Assembly: GCF_003148665.1 (NCBI RefSeq) | Contig: NZ_QGGQ01000001.1 | Coordinates: 922,133-986,132, forward strand | DNA from: Maribacter polysiphoniae | GTDB lineage: Bacteria > Bacteroidota > Bacteroidia > Flavobacteriales > Flavobacteriaceae | Reading direction: 5' to 3' | Length of the DNA stretch: 64,000 bases | Shown here: positions 1 through 8,519 of the stretch, in pieces | How positions within the stretch are numbered: the stretch's first letter is position 1 | Layout: each line of letters begins with the position of its first letter | Made by a program: the position numbers and the translations under genes | Notes under the pieces: generated by a model | Seen by the model: the letters and a program-made list of their open reading frames with translations, nothing else | The model's database searches: none | Told to the model about the DNA's origin: nothing

Positions 1-379
1 TCTTAATGGCATTGGGATCATAATGAATGAAAAAGTTGATCCAAATATTTCTTGATAATCGTACGATTACCGGTAAAAAGACGATCATTGTAACTACAAT
101 GGCGATAAAGGAGGTGACCAGTGAAGTGCCAATGAACAAATAAGAGATTACAAAGGCAGCTACAGCAAAGGCGATACCTACACCATAACTAACATACATG
201 GCACCATAAAAGAAGGAAGGTTCAATCTTGTATTTGGTGTTGCAATGTGAACAACGCTCATGCATTTTGAACAATTTACCCAATTTGTACGGGTTTTTTT
301 CCAAATACATACTTTCACTCTGGCATTTGGGGCAAGTTCCTGTTAAAATGCTGTAGAGTTTGTTTCCTTTTTTTAACAT
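1..379 (-). CDS. DUF983 family membrane protein, C-terminus cut by window edge
   Basis: The minus-strand frame opens at the ATG complementary to 377-379 and runs off the left edge, giving about 126 residues without a stop. Near the N-terminus there is a CPKC pair and further on CSHC, resembling a small zinc ribbon. Two hydrophobic stretches follow (from about residue 50 and from about residue 75). This layout fits the DUF983 family, which is usually about 130 residues, so little is probably missing. The function of the family is not established. It is divergent from the ABC-F gene, with 64 bp between the two starts. Confidence 0.75.
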   Translation of the reverse strand, partial: MLKKGNKLYSILTGTCPKCQSESMYLEKNPYKLGKLFKMHERCSHCNTKYKIEPSFFYGAMYVSYGVGIAFAVAAFVISYLFIGTSLVTSFIAIVVTMIVFLPVIVRLSRNIWINFFIHYDPNAIK

Positions 380-424
380 TTGCAAAAGTTTCAGCGAAAA
401 TACAGTTTTTGTATTTTTTTAAAC

Positions 425-438
425 GTAACCTAGGTCAC
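425..438. promoter_or_regulatory. Imperfect palindrome between divergent DUF983 and ABC-F genes
   Basis: The sequence GTAACCTAGGTCAC pairs with itself at 12 of 14 positions and lies six bases before the ABC-F start codon. It could be an operator or a chance dyad in a short intergenic region. No regulator for it is identified here. Confidence 0.2.
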
Positions 439-443
439 AAATT

Positions 444-2360
444 ATGCTAAACATACATAACCTGTCAGTTTCTTTTGGTGGTGAATACTTATTTGAGGAA
501 ATCTCATTCAGGCTAAATGCTGGTGACCGCGTGGGCCTTATTGGAAAAAATGGGGCAGGGAAGTCCACACTCTTAAAATTACTGTCAAAAGATATGCCTA
601 TTGATTCGGGCACTATTGCTACCGAGAAGAATTTGAAGATAGGTTTTCTTCGACAGGACATAGATTTTAAACAGGGTAGAACGGTTTTGGAGGAAGCTTA
701 TCATGCTTTTGAGGAAATCAAGTCCTTGGAGGTGAAACTCGAGGATGTTAATCAACAATTGGCCGAACGTACCGATTATGAGAGTGAAGGCTATCATCAG
801 TTAATGGTAGATCTTAATGATTTTACACATCTGTATGAAATCCTTGGGGGATACAATTATCAAGGGGATACCGAAAAAATATTGCTGGGGCTGGGCTTTA
901 AGCGGGAAGATTTTGATAAAAAGACGGAAACCTTCTCCGGAGGTTGGCGTATGCGCATCGAATTGGCCAAATTATTGCTCCAAAGTAATGATGTTTTATT
1001 GTTGGATGAGCCTACCAACCACTTGGATATCGAGTCCATTATATGGTTGGAACAATTTTTGACCAACTATCCAGGTGCGGTTGTCATTGTATCGCATGAT
1101 AAGATGTTTTTAGACAATGTGACCAATAGAACCATTGAGATATCCTTAGGGCGTATTTATGATTATAACAAGCCCTATAGCGAATTTCTAAAATTGCGTG
1201 ATGAGATGAAAGGGCAACAACTCAATGCCCAAAAGAATCAAGAAAAGGAAATACAGCAAGCAGAACGTCTTATTGAAAAATTTCGGGCCAAGTCAACAAA
1301 GGCCTCAATGGCGCAATCCTTGATCAAGAAGTTGGATAAGATGGATAGGATCGAGGTCGATCAAGATGATAATGCCGTTATGAACTTGCGCTTTCCTATT
1401 TCGATTACACCGGGTAAGGTTGTTACTGAAATAGAAGGGCTATCCAAAAGATATGGCGATAATCTTGTGCTAAGTAATATTGACCTACTCATAGAACGTG
1501 ATAGTAAAACCGCCTTCGTAGGCCAAAACGGACAAGGGAAGTCAACCTTGGCCAAGATCATGGTCGGTGAATTGGAATATGAGGGTAAATGCAAGTTGGG
1601 CCATAATGTGCAGATTGGCTACTTTGCCCAGAACCAGGCCGAATATCTCGATGGTCGCAAAACGGTTTTGGATACGATGATCGATTCCGCGAATGAAACC
1701 AATAGAAGTAAGGTTCGCGATATTCTTGGCTCTTTCCTTTTCAGGGGGGAAGAGGTTGATAAATATGTTAGGGTACTTTCGGGAGGGGAACGCAATAGAC
1801 TCGCGTTGGCAAAAATGCTCCTACAACCCTTTAATGTGTTGGTAATGGATGAACCGACCAACCACTTGGATATTCAATCCAAGAATGTACTTAAAAAAGC
1901 CCTACAGAGTTTTGAGGGTACCTTGATACTTGTATCCCATGACAGGGATTTTCTACAGGGACTTACCAATAAGGTATATGAATTCCGCGATAGGAAGATC
2001 AAGGAGTATTTGGGTGACATTGATTTTTATCTTGAACAACGTAAGGTTGATGATTTCAGGGCCATTGAAAAGGAGAAGAGTGAGCCCGTAAAGAAAGCGA
2101 AGGCAGAAAAACCGTCCAATTCCTACCAAGATCAGAAAAAGATAAAGTCATTGAAGAATAGGTTGAGTTCCGTGGAAACCAAAATCTCCGACCTTGAGAA
2201 AGAACTGAAGAAAATAGACCATGATCTTTTGATGAACTATGATTCAACAATAGCAAAACCCAATTTCTTCGATGAATACCAAGGAAAGAAAAAAGACTTG
2301 GAAAAGTTCATGGAACAATGGACGGAAATCACCTTGGATTTGGAAAAATACGGTCAGTGA
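444..2360 (+). CDS. ABC-F family ATPase (Uup/EttA-like)
   Basis: This is a 638-residue protein with two ATP-binding cassettes and no membrane segment, the arrangement of ABC-F proteins that act on ribosomes rather than in transport. The first cassette has Walker A GKNGAGKST (residues 34-42), signature FSGGW and Walker B LLLDEPTNHLD. The second has GQNGQGKST, LSGGERNRLALAKML and VMDEPTNHLD. The charged linker between the cassettes fits the tRNA-interaction motif region. The last roughly 90 residues are lysine/glutamate-rich and look like the C-terminal coiled coil of Uup-type members. Housekeeping translation factors and antibiotic-resistance members share this plan and cannot be told apart here. 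It stands as a single gene. Confidence 0.93.
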   Translation: MLNIHNLSVSFGGEYLFEEISFRLNAGDRVGLIGKNGAGKSTLLKLLSKDMPIDSGTIATEKNLKIGFLRQDIDFKQGRTVLEEAYHAFEEIKSLEVKLEDVNQQLAERTDYESEGYHQLMVDLNDFTHLYEILGGYNYQGDTEKILLGLGFKREDFDKKTETFSGGWRMRIELAKLLLQSNDVLLLDEPTNHLDIESIIWLEQFLTNYPGAVVIVSHDKMFLDNVTNRTIEISLGRIYDYNKPYSEFLKLRDEMKGQQLNAQKNQEKEIQQAERLIEKFRAKSTKASMAQSLIKKLDKMDRIEVDQDDNAVMNLRFPISITPGKVVTEIEGLSKRYGDNLVLSNIDLLIERDSKTAFVGQNGQGKSTLAKIMVGELEYEGKCKLGHNVQIGYFAQNQAEYLDGRKTVLDTMIDSANETNRSKVRDILGSFLFRGEEVDKYVRVLSGGERNRLALAKMLLQPFNVLVMDEPTNHLDIQSKNVLKKALQSFEGTLILVSHDRDFLQGLTNKVYEFRDRKIKEYLGDIDFYLEQRKVDDFRAIEKEKSEPVKKAKAEKPSNSYQDQKKIKSLKNRLSSVETKISDLEKELKKIDHDLLMNYDSTIAKPNFFDEYQGKKKDLEKFMEQWTEITLDLEKYGQ

Positions 2361-2442
2361 TTTCAAAATGGCTTTGTCATAATTTCTTACACCACACATA
2401 ATCCAACTTTCACAACATTATAGGGCCGTTTAACGATAAAAG

Positions 2443-2474
2443 TTGCATTGTGACAGTTATTCGTTTTATTTTTG
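2443..2474 (+). promoter_or_regulatory. Predicted Bacteroidota-type promoter for the LRR gene
   Basis: A TTG at 2443-2445 is followed after 21 bp by TATTTTTG at 2467-2474, an exact match to the TAnnTTTG -7 element known from Bacteroides and Flavobacterium. Transcription would start near 2480, giving a leader of about 50 bases before the ATG at 2532. Confidence 0.55.
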
Positions 2475-2531
2475 TAGGGTAATTCTTAAGTTACATCAAA
2501 TAGCATTGTTTCTAATTAATTGATTTGCAAT

Positions 2532-3410
2532 ATGAAAAGGATTTTATGTTTGGTTTTGACCGCTATTGTTTGCAGTAATGCAGTACAAGCTGAAATTTCT
2601 GGAGATGAAAAGCAAGCCTTGGTGGATTTCTATAATAGCACCAATGGGTCAACATGGAAAGTTACTTGGGATTTGAACGCTTCCTATGATACATGGCACG
2701 GGGTTCAGGTTGTAAATGACCATGTCGTCGCGATTGATTTGTTTCATAATAATCTATCAGGTTCCTTACCCAATAGTATAGGTAAACTGGCTCGTCTTGA
2801 AAAATTGAATTTGGCTTTCAATTCAATTTCAGGAACATTGCCAACAAGCTTGGGCCTACTAAAGAATCTTAAGGTTTTAAAGCTGGAGATGAACCGTATC
2901 AAAGGGTCTTTGCCAAATACGATAGGCATGATGTCAGAACTTGAAGAATTGACCATTTTCAATAATTTCATTTCAGGAAGTATTCCAGAGGCTATTGGTG
3001 GACTTAAAAAATTGAAGGTTCTTAACCTATCCAGTAATAATTTAAAGGGGGAAATCCCCAAATCCTTAGGTGATTTGACCAAATTGGAAAGTCTAGGGCT
3101 TTTTGAAAACGGGTTGGACGGTAAGATTCCCAATGAAATAGGAAACTTGGGAAAATTGAAGGAACTGGTACTGGCAAATAATCAATTGGGAGGTGAAATA
3201 CCTGAAGAATTTGGACAATTGGCCAGTTTGGAAATATTCCAGATACAAAATAATAATTTCAATTCCTTTGAGAATTTAGGAATGATGGATACAAGAGGTT
3301 TGCTAGTCTTTGATTACGATAAGGACGATTCCCAATTGGATTTCAAAGACATTAACTTTAGCAAAACTAGAATGGCAGACACAAAGTTTGAGGATGATGT
3401 TGAAGAGTAG
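2532..3410 (+). CDS. Secreted leucine-rich-repeat protein
   Basis: The frame is open from a TTG at 2520, but the ATG at 2532 directly begins a signal peptide (MKRILCLVLTAIVCSNAVQA) and is preferred, giving 292 residues. After the signal comes a cap segment (DEKQALVDFYNSTNGSTW) like that in plant-type bacterial LRR proteins. About seven repeats of the form LxxLxxLxLxxNxLxGxIPxxIGxL follow, up to about residue 250. The last 45 residues are acidic and not repetitive, and no type IX sorting domain is visible. Such proteins usually mediate protein or glycan binding outside the cytoplasm, but the ligand is unknown. It has its own predicted promoter and terminator. Confidence 0.85.
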   Translation: MKRILCLVLTAIVCSNAVQAEISGDEKQALVDFYNSTNGSTWKVTWDLNASYDTWHGVQVVNDHVVAIDLFHNNLSGSLPNSIGKLARLEKLNLAFNSISGTLPTSLGLLKNLKVLKLEMNRIKGSLPNTIGMMSELEELTIFNNFISGSIPEAIGGLKKLKVLNLSSNNLKGEIPKSLGDLTKLESLGLFENGLDGKIPNEIGNLGKLKELVLANNQLGGEIPEEFGQLASLEIFQIQNNNFNSFENLGMMDTRGLLVFDYDKDDSQLDFKDINFSKTRMADTKFEDDVEE

Positions 3411-3441
3411 TTAGTGATTCATAGTTTTAGTTAGTTTGGTT

Positions 3442-3468
3442 AAAAGGGATGCAAGAGCATCCCTTTTT
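3442..3468 (+). terminator. Rho-independent terminator after the LRR gene
   Basis: An 11-bp stem (AAAAGGGATGC with GCATCCCTTTT) closes a four-base loop (AAGA) and runs into a T-rich tract. It lies about 30 bp after the LRR stop codon and separates that gene from the efflux operon. Confidence 0.85.
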
Positions 3469-3533
3469 GTTTTTCCATAGGTTTTTTTCGTAAAAAACAT
3501 TGATAAAAAAAATGATATTATGATAATTTTAAC

Positions 3534-3555
3534 ATTGGTTGCACCTGCAACCAAT
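3534..3555. promoter_or_regulatory. Perfect 22-bp dyad, candidate MarR operator
   Basis: The half-site ATTGGTTGCA at 3534-3543 is repeated exactly in inverted form at 3546-3555, with CC between. MarR dimers typically bind palindromes of this size near their own promoter. The left arm overlaps a possible -7 element, TAACATTG at 3530-3537 (one mismatch from TAnnTTTG), although no well-spaced -33 element is visible. The dyad lies 24 bp before the marR start codon, so binding would be expected to block the efflux operon. Confidence 0.65.
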
Positions 3556-3579
3556 AGCGATTTTCATTAGCTTCGTCCC

Positions 3580-4041
3580 GTGCAATCAAAGGAAGTATAT
3601 ATCGATTTCGAAAATTCAATAATTCCTTGGTTGGGAAGGACCTCCAAGTTTGTTGATCATTATTTGCATTTACTCCTTGTCCAGCATGGTTTGACCCTTA
3701 GTAAGGAGCAGGTTGTTGTTCTAAAAAGATTGCATGATCACGATGGTGACGGCCTCAATCAAAATGAACTAGCGTATCTTACCAATAGGGATAAATCGTC
3801 TTTGGCGCGTTTGCTTTCTAACATGGAAAAGAAAAGGTTTATCACAAGAAAACAGCACAAAGAGGACAAACGGATCAACCGGGTTTTTTTGACCGATGAG
3901 GGGAGAGCGGTTTTTATAAAAGCGAAGATGGCTATAAAAGAGCTTATTCAAACCATGGAAGAAGGGATAACGGAAGAGGAGAAAAAACAATTGATCAAAC
4001 TATTGAAGAAAGTACAAGTTAATTATAAGAAGGAAATATAG
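3580..4041 (+). CDS. MarR-family transcriptional regulator
   Basis: This 153-residue protein is the usual size for MarR. It has an N-terminal dimerisation helix and a winged helix-turn-helix (about residues 40-110) with the typical NELAYLTNRDKSSLARLLSNMEKKRFITR recognition region and the DKRINRVFLTDEGR wing. The start is a GTG; no upstream ATG in frame is available. It is followed 17 bp later by an RND efflux system, which matches the common arrangement in which the regulator represses the pump it sits beside until a small ligand binds. The 22-bp dyad just upstream is its likely operator. Confidence 0.9.
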   Translation: MQSKEVYIDFENSIIPWLGRTSKFVDHYLHLLLVQHGLTLSKEQVVVLKRLHDHDGDGLNQNELAYLTNRDKSSLARLLSNMEKKRFITRKQHKEDKRINRVFLTDEGRAVFIKAKMAIKELIQTMEEGITEEEKKQLIKLLKKVQVNYKKEI

Positions 4042-4058
4042 TACAATAACCGAACCGT

Positions 4059-5204
4059 ATGAGAAAATCAATTTTAAGCATTTTGGGTGTTCTGATTATT
4101 GTGGCATCCGTTTTTGTCGCGAAAATGATCATTGATAGTAAAAGCAATGCTCGCCCCAAAGCTGAAAAAATAGTGAAGACCGTCTTTGCTAAAAAAGTCA
4201 AAAATGGCAAAGTACCCATTATAGTGCCTGCCAATGGCAATTTAAAAGCGAAGAACCGCTTAGAGCTTTATGCCGAGGTACAAGGTGTTTTTCGCGGTGG
4301 CAGTAAGTTGTTTCGTCCTGGACAAAAATACAGTAAGGGGGAAAGCATCATACGAATAGATGCATCGGAATATAAGGCAAATGTACAATCGGCCAAAAGT
4401 AACCTGTATAATGAGCTTACTTCGATTATGCCTGACCTGCGATTGGATTATCCTGAAATATTTCCGAAGTGGCAAGCCTATCTTAGTGGTTTCAATATAG
4501 AGGAAACCACTCCAAAGCTACCTGAAATGACAAGCGAGAAGGAGAAGTTCTTTATTTCCGGCAGGGGTATTTTGACTACTTATTACAATGTGAAGAATTT
4601 GGAACAGCGACTCTCAAAATACAGGATTTCGGCTCCTTTCAATGGCATCCTTACCGATGCCTTGGTGACAGAGGGTACACTCATTCGTTCGGGTCAGAAA
4701 CTTGGGGAATTTATAAATACCGATGTCTATGAGTTGGAGGTATCCATCAGTAAAAAATTCAGTGACCTACTTAGGGTAGGAGAGCAGGTTATGCTTACGA
4801 ATCTTGATAAGGTAAATACCTATCAGGGCAAGGTTACACGGATCAATGGTAGTGTTGATCAAGCGACCCAAACCATAAAAGCATATATCGAGGTTCGTGA
4901 TAGTGGCCTCAGGGAAGGTATGTATTTGGAAGCCAATCTAGATGCCAAGGAAGAAGCCAATGCGATTGAAATTGATAGGAACCTGTTATTGGAGAACAAC
5001 CGCATCTTTGTGGTTCGCGATTCCATTTTGGATATGATCGATGTGGAACCCGTGTATTTTTCGAATAAAAAGGTTGTGTTGAAGAACGTACCTGACGGAT
5101 TGACCATTTTAAGTAAACCGGTCATAGGGGCTTATACCGGAATGTTGGTCAAACAATATCAAGAAAGTGAAGAGGGAAAGTCATCTAATCCAACGAACGA
5201 ATGA
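4059..5204 (+). CDS. RND efflux periplasmic adaptor (HlyD/membrane-fusion family)
   Basis: The 381-residue protein begins with one membrane anchor (about residues 5-24). It then shows a lipoyl/barrel-sandwich half (ANGNLKAKNRLELYAEVQGVF), a long helical hairpin region with an unusual insertion around residues 120-165, the return half (YRISAPFNGILTDALVTEGTLIRSGQKLG, about 190-220) and a beta-barrel domain. It would bridge the inner-membrane pump encoded next to it and the outer-membrane channel two genes on. Its stop codon overlaps the pump start (ATGA at 5201-5204), pointing to translational coupling. Confidence 0.92.
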   Translation: MRKSILSILGVLIIVASVFVAKMIIDSKSNARPKAEKIVKTVFAKKVKNGKVPIIVPANGNLKAKNRLELYAEVQGVFRGGSKLFRPGQKYSKGESIIRIDASEYKANVQSAKSNLYNELTSIMPDLRLDYPEIFPKWQAYLSGFNIEETTPKLPEMTSEKEKFFISGRGILTTYYNVKNLEQRLSKYRISAPFNGILTDALVTEGTLIRSGQKLGEFINTDVYELEVSISKKFSDLLRVGEQVMLTNLDKVNTYQGKVTRINGSVDQATQTIKAYIEVRDSGLREGMYLEANLDAKEEANAIEIDRNLLLENNRIFVVRDSILDMIDVEPVYFSNKKVVLKNVPDGLTILSKPVIGAYTGMLVKQYQESEEGKSSNPTNE

Positions 5205-8200
5205 GAAATATTATTTCCTATTTCATAAAGTACCATGTTGCCGTACATGTCTTTATTTTCGCAGTGTTCATTTTTGGGGTTTTAGGGGCTCTTTCCTTGA
5301 AATCCTCTTTTTTCCCACTTTCCGATTCCAAAAATATTTCTATCAATATTACGTATCCCGGTGCCTCACCCCAAGAAGTGGAAGAGGGTATTGTACTTAA
5401 AATCGAGGACAATCTAAAGGGCTTGGAAGGGGTAGATCGGGTAACATCGACCTCACGCGAGAATAGTGGAAACATAAATGTCGAGATCGAGAAGGGTCGC
5501 GATATAGATTTTATGTTGTTGCAAGTCAAGAATGCCGTGGATAGGGTGCCGACCTTTCCAACAGGAATGGAGCCCCTGATCGTTTCCAAATTGGAGGCCG
5601 TTCGGCAAACCATAAATTTTGCGATTAGTGGGGAGAACATTCCATTGGCGACCTTAAAGCAGATAGGGAGGCAAATAGAGAATGATATTCGGGCTATCGA
5701 CGGAATTTCACAGATTACCATTTCGGGATATCCCGAAGAGGAAATTGAAATTGCCGTAAATGAGAATAATCTGTTGGCGTATAACCTGTCTTTCAATGAG
5801 GTGGCCCTGGCTGTGGGCAATGCCAATATCCTTGTTACAGGGGGGAATATAAAAACGAATGCGGAAGAGTATTTGATACGGGCCAATAATAGATCGTATT
5901 ATGGCAATGAGTTTTCCAATATCATTGTGCGGGCAGACCCTAACGGGCAAACAATACGTCTGAAAGATGTAGCCGTTATCCGCGATCGGTTCTCTGAAAC
6001 CCCGAATGCGACCTATTTCAATGGTAATATGGCCATCAATACCACCATTACCAGTACCAATACGGAAGATTTACTCAGTTCTGCGGATAAGGTCAAGGAG
6101 TATGTTTCGAGTTTTAACGAGGAACATAACAATGTGCGTTTGGATGTGGTGAGTGACCAATCCAAGACATTGAACCAACGGACACAGTTGCTTACTGAAA
6201 ATGCCATAATGGGGATGATCTTGGTGCTGTTGTTCCTTTCGCTTTTTTTAAATACCAGATTGGCCTTTTGGGTGGCTTTTGGCTTACCGATTTCCTTTTT
6301 GGGAATGTTCATCTTTGCCGGTTTTTTCGATGTGACCATCAATGTGCTTTCATTGTTTGGGATGATCATCGTAATCGGTATCCTGGTCGATGATGGAATT
6401 GTTATAGCGGAGAACATCTATCAACATTATGAAAGGGGTAAATCGCCTTTGGCAGCGGCCATTGATGGTACAATGGAGGTTATTCCACCTATTGTTTCCG
6501 CGATTATAACTACCGTACTGGCATTCTCTATTTTCTTGTTTCTTGACGGTAGGATTGGGGATTTTTTCAGTGAGGTTTCCGTCATCGTGATCCTGACCCT
6601 TTTGGTTTCATTGATCGAGGCATTGATTATCCTGCCTGCCCATTTGGCCCATTCAAAAGCCCTGCAACCTGTAGATGATTCGGAAAAAACAGGATTGGCA
6701 AAAGCATTTGTACGCCTCAGGGGTATAAATCGGGCCGGGGATAGGTTTATGAAATGGATGCGCGATAGAATGTACAGTCCGACACTTAGGTTTGTGATGC
6801 GACATAAGTTGTTTTCTTTCGGGATTTTTGCCATGCTTTTGATCCTGACATTGGGTTCTATAGGCGGTGGTATTATAAGAACCTCCTTCTTTCCAAGGGT
6901 TGCCAGTGATAGGGTGCAAGTTGAATTATTGATGCCTAATGGTACCAATGAAAAAGTAACCGATTCCATTATTTCATTGATTGAGGATAAAGCTAAAATC
7001 GTAAATCAGGAATTGACCGAAAAATATTTAAAGGGAACAGGAAAGGAACTCTATGAAAATGTTATAAAGAATATTGGTCCGGGATCATCGGCCGCAACAC
7101 TTACGTTGAATCTTTTGCCTGGTGAGGAACGACCCGATGAAGTTATTTCGGATATGGTCACAAACCGCTTAAGGGAATTGGTTGGTCCGGTAATCGGTGT
7201 GGAAAGTTTGATCTATGGCTCTGGAGGTAATTTTGGGGGAAGTCCGGTTTCGGTATCCCTACTCGGTAATAATATACAAGAATTAAAAGCCGCGAAAGAA
7301 GAATTGAAAACGGCCATGTTGAACAATTCCGCCTTAAAGGATATTGAGGATAACGACCCTGCGGGGATCAAGGAAATACGGTTGGAACTTAAAGAAAATG
7401 CCTATTTGTTGGGCTTGGACCTGCGAACTGTCATGAGCCAGGTAAGAGCTGGTTTTTTTGGGGCCCAGGCACAACGCTTTCAACGAGGACAGGATGAAAT
7501 TCGGGTGTGGGTGCGTTATGACCGCGAAAATCGTTCTTCCATTACCGATTTGGATGAAATGCGCATACAGACCCCATCGGGAAATCGAGTGCCTTTAAAG
7601 GAAATTGCCGATTATACCATTGAAAGGGGTGATGTGGCCATAAACCGTTTGGAAGGTAGGCGTGAAATTCAAATATCTGCAGATCTGAAAGACGAGAAGG
7701 TTACTAGTGCAACCGATGTTATGGCTGAAATAAAGTCGGATATTATGCCTGCAATACAGTCTAAATACCCTACGGTGACACCTTCTTATGAAGGGCAGAA
7801 TAGGGAGGCGAATAAAATGATGAAATCATTGAAAGTGGTAGGTATTGCTGTTTTACTCTTGATTTATATCACCATTGCCTTTACCTTTCGAAGTTTCAGC
7901 CAGCCTTTAATGCTGATTTTGTTGGTGCCTTTCAGTATTACCGCAGTAGGATGGGGGCATTGGATACACGGGTTTCCAGTGAACTTCCTATCTATGTTGG
8001 GTATTATCGCCTTGGTAGGGATCATGGTGAATGACGGACTGGTACTTATAGGGAAGTTCAATGCCAACCTTAGGGATGGTATGCATTTTGACGAAGCGCT
8101 GATTGAAGCGGGTAGGTCTAGGTTTAGGGCTATTTTTCTAACCTCGGCAACTACTATTGCAGGTCTGGCTCCCTTACTTTTGGAGAAAAGTAGACAGGCA

Positions 8201-8449
8201 CAGTTTCTAAAGCCAATGGCGATTTCCATTGCTTACGGAATTGCCTTTGCGACAATCCTGACCTTATTGATGTTGCCCTTATTCCTTTCGTTCAGTAATA
8301 AAATCAAGGTGGGGACGAAATGGTTGAAGACCGGTAATAAGGTGACAAAGGAAGAAGTGGAAAGAGCGATTAAGGAACAAAAAGAAGAGGCTCATTTAAG
8401 TGGGGGACTTTCAAAAGGCCATGAAGCAACGAATATAGACAATGATTAA
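5201..8449 (+). CDS. RND-family efflux pump, inner-membrane permease (AcrB/HAE-like)
   Basis: At 1082 residues this has the full length of an AcrB/MdtB-type pump. The N-terminal helix is followed by the porter domain (SDSKNISINITYPGASPQEVEEGI), then a block of membrane helices with GIIVDDGIVIAENIY, the conserved acidic pair of the proton relay in helix 4. A second, repeated half contains GIIALVGIMVNDGLVLIGKFN. Substrates are probably hydrophobic compounds, but metal-type HME pumps are larger changes away and the Asp pair favours the drug/lipid group. It uses the adaptor upstream and the TolC-like protein downstream. Confidence 0.93.
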   Translation: MRNIISYFIKYHVAVHVFIFAVFIFGVLGALSLKSSFFPLSDSKNISINITYPGASPQEVEEGIVLKIEDNLKGLEGVDRVTSTSRENSGNINVEIEKGRDIDFMLLQVKNAVDRVPTFPTGMEPLIVSKLEAVRQTINFAISGENIPLATLKQIGRQIENDIRAIDGISQITISGYPEEEIEIAVNENNLLAYNLSFNEVALAVGNANILVTGGNIKTNAEEYLIRANNRSYYGNEFSNIIVRADPNGQTIRLKDVAVIRDRFSETPNATYFNGNMAINTTITSTNTEDLLSSADKVKEYVSSFNEEHNNVRLDVVSDQSKTLNQRTQLLTENAIMGMILVLLFLSLFLNTRLAFWVAFGLPISFLGMFIFAGFFDVTINVLSLFGMIIVIGILVDDGIVIAENIYQHYERGKSPLAAAIDGTMEVIPPIVSAIITTVLAFSIFLFLDGRIGDFFSEVSVIVILTLLVSLIEALIILPAHLAHSKALQPVDDSEKTGLAKAFVRLRGINRAGDRFMKWMRDRMYSPTLRFVMRHKLFSFGIFAMLLILTLGSIGGGIIRTSFFPRVASDRVQVELLMPNGTNEKVTDSIISLIEDKAKIVNQELTEKYLKGTGKELYENVIKNIGPGSSAATLTLNLLPGEERPDEVISDMVTNRLRELVGPVIGVESLIYGSGGNFGGSPVSVSLLGNNIQELKAAKEELKTAMLNNSALKDIEDNDPAGIKEIRLELKENAYLLGLDLRTVMSQVRAGFFGAQAQRFQRGQDEIRVWVRYDRENRSSITDLDEMRIQTPSGNRVPLKEIADYTIERGDVAINRLEGRREIQISADLKDEKVTSATDVMAEIKSDIMPAIQSKYPTVTPSYEGQNREANKMMKSLKVVGIAVLLLIYITIAFTFRSFSQPLMLILLVPFSITAVGWGHWIHGFPVNFLSMLGIIALVGIMVNDGLVLIGKFNANLRDGMHFDEALIEAGRSRFRAIFLTSATTIAGLAPLLLEKSRQAQFLKPMAISIAYGIAFATILTLLMLPLFLSFSNKIKVGTKWLKTGNKVTKEEVERAIKEQKEEAHLSGGLSKGHEATNIDND

Positions 8450-8519
8450 GTGCCTTATGATGTATAAAGAATCGGAACGCATGTACAAGAAACTTCAATC
8501 AATACAGAGGTCGAATACA

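Noticed and set aside
5218-5886. Long minus-strand open frame (222 codons) opposite the RND pump
   Set aside because: It is entirely antisense to a well-supported pump gene and its translation shows no domain or signal logic, only mirrored codon bias.
6427-6969. Minus-strand open frame of 180 codons opposite the RND pump
   Set aside because: It is antisense to conserved membrane segments of the pump and its composition is explained by the complementary strand.
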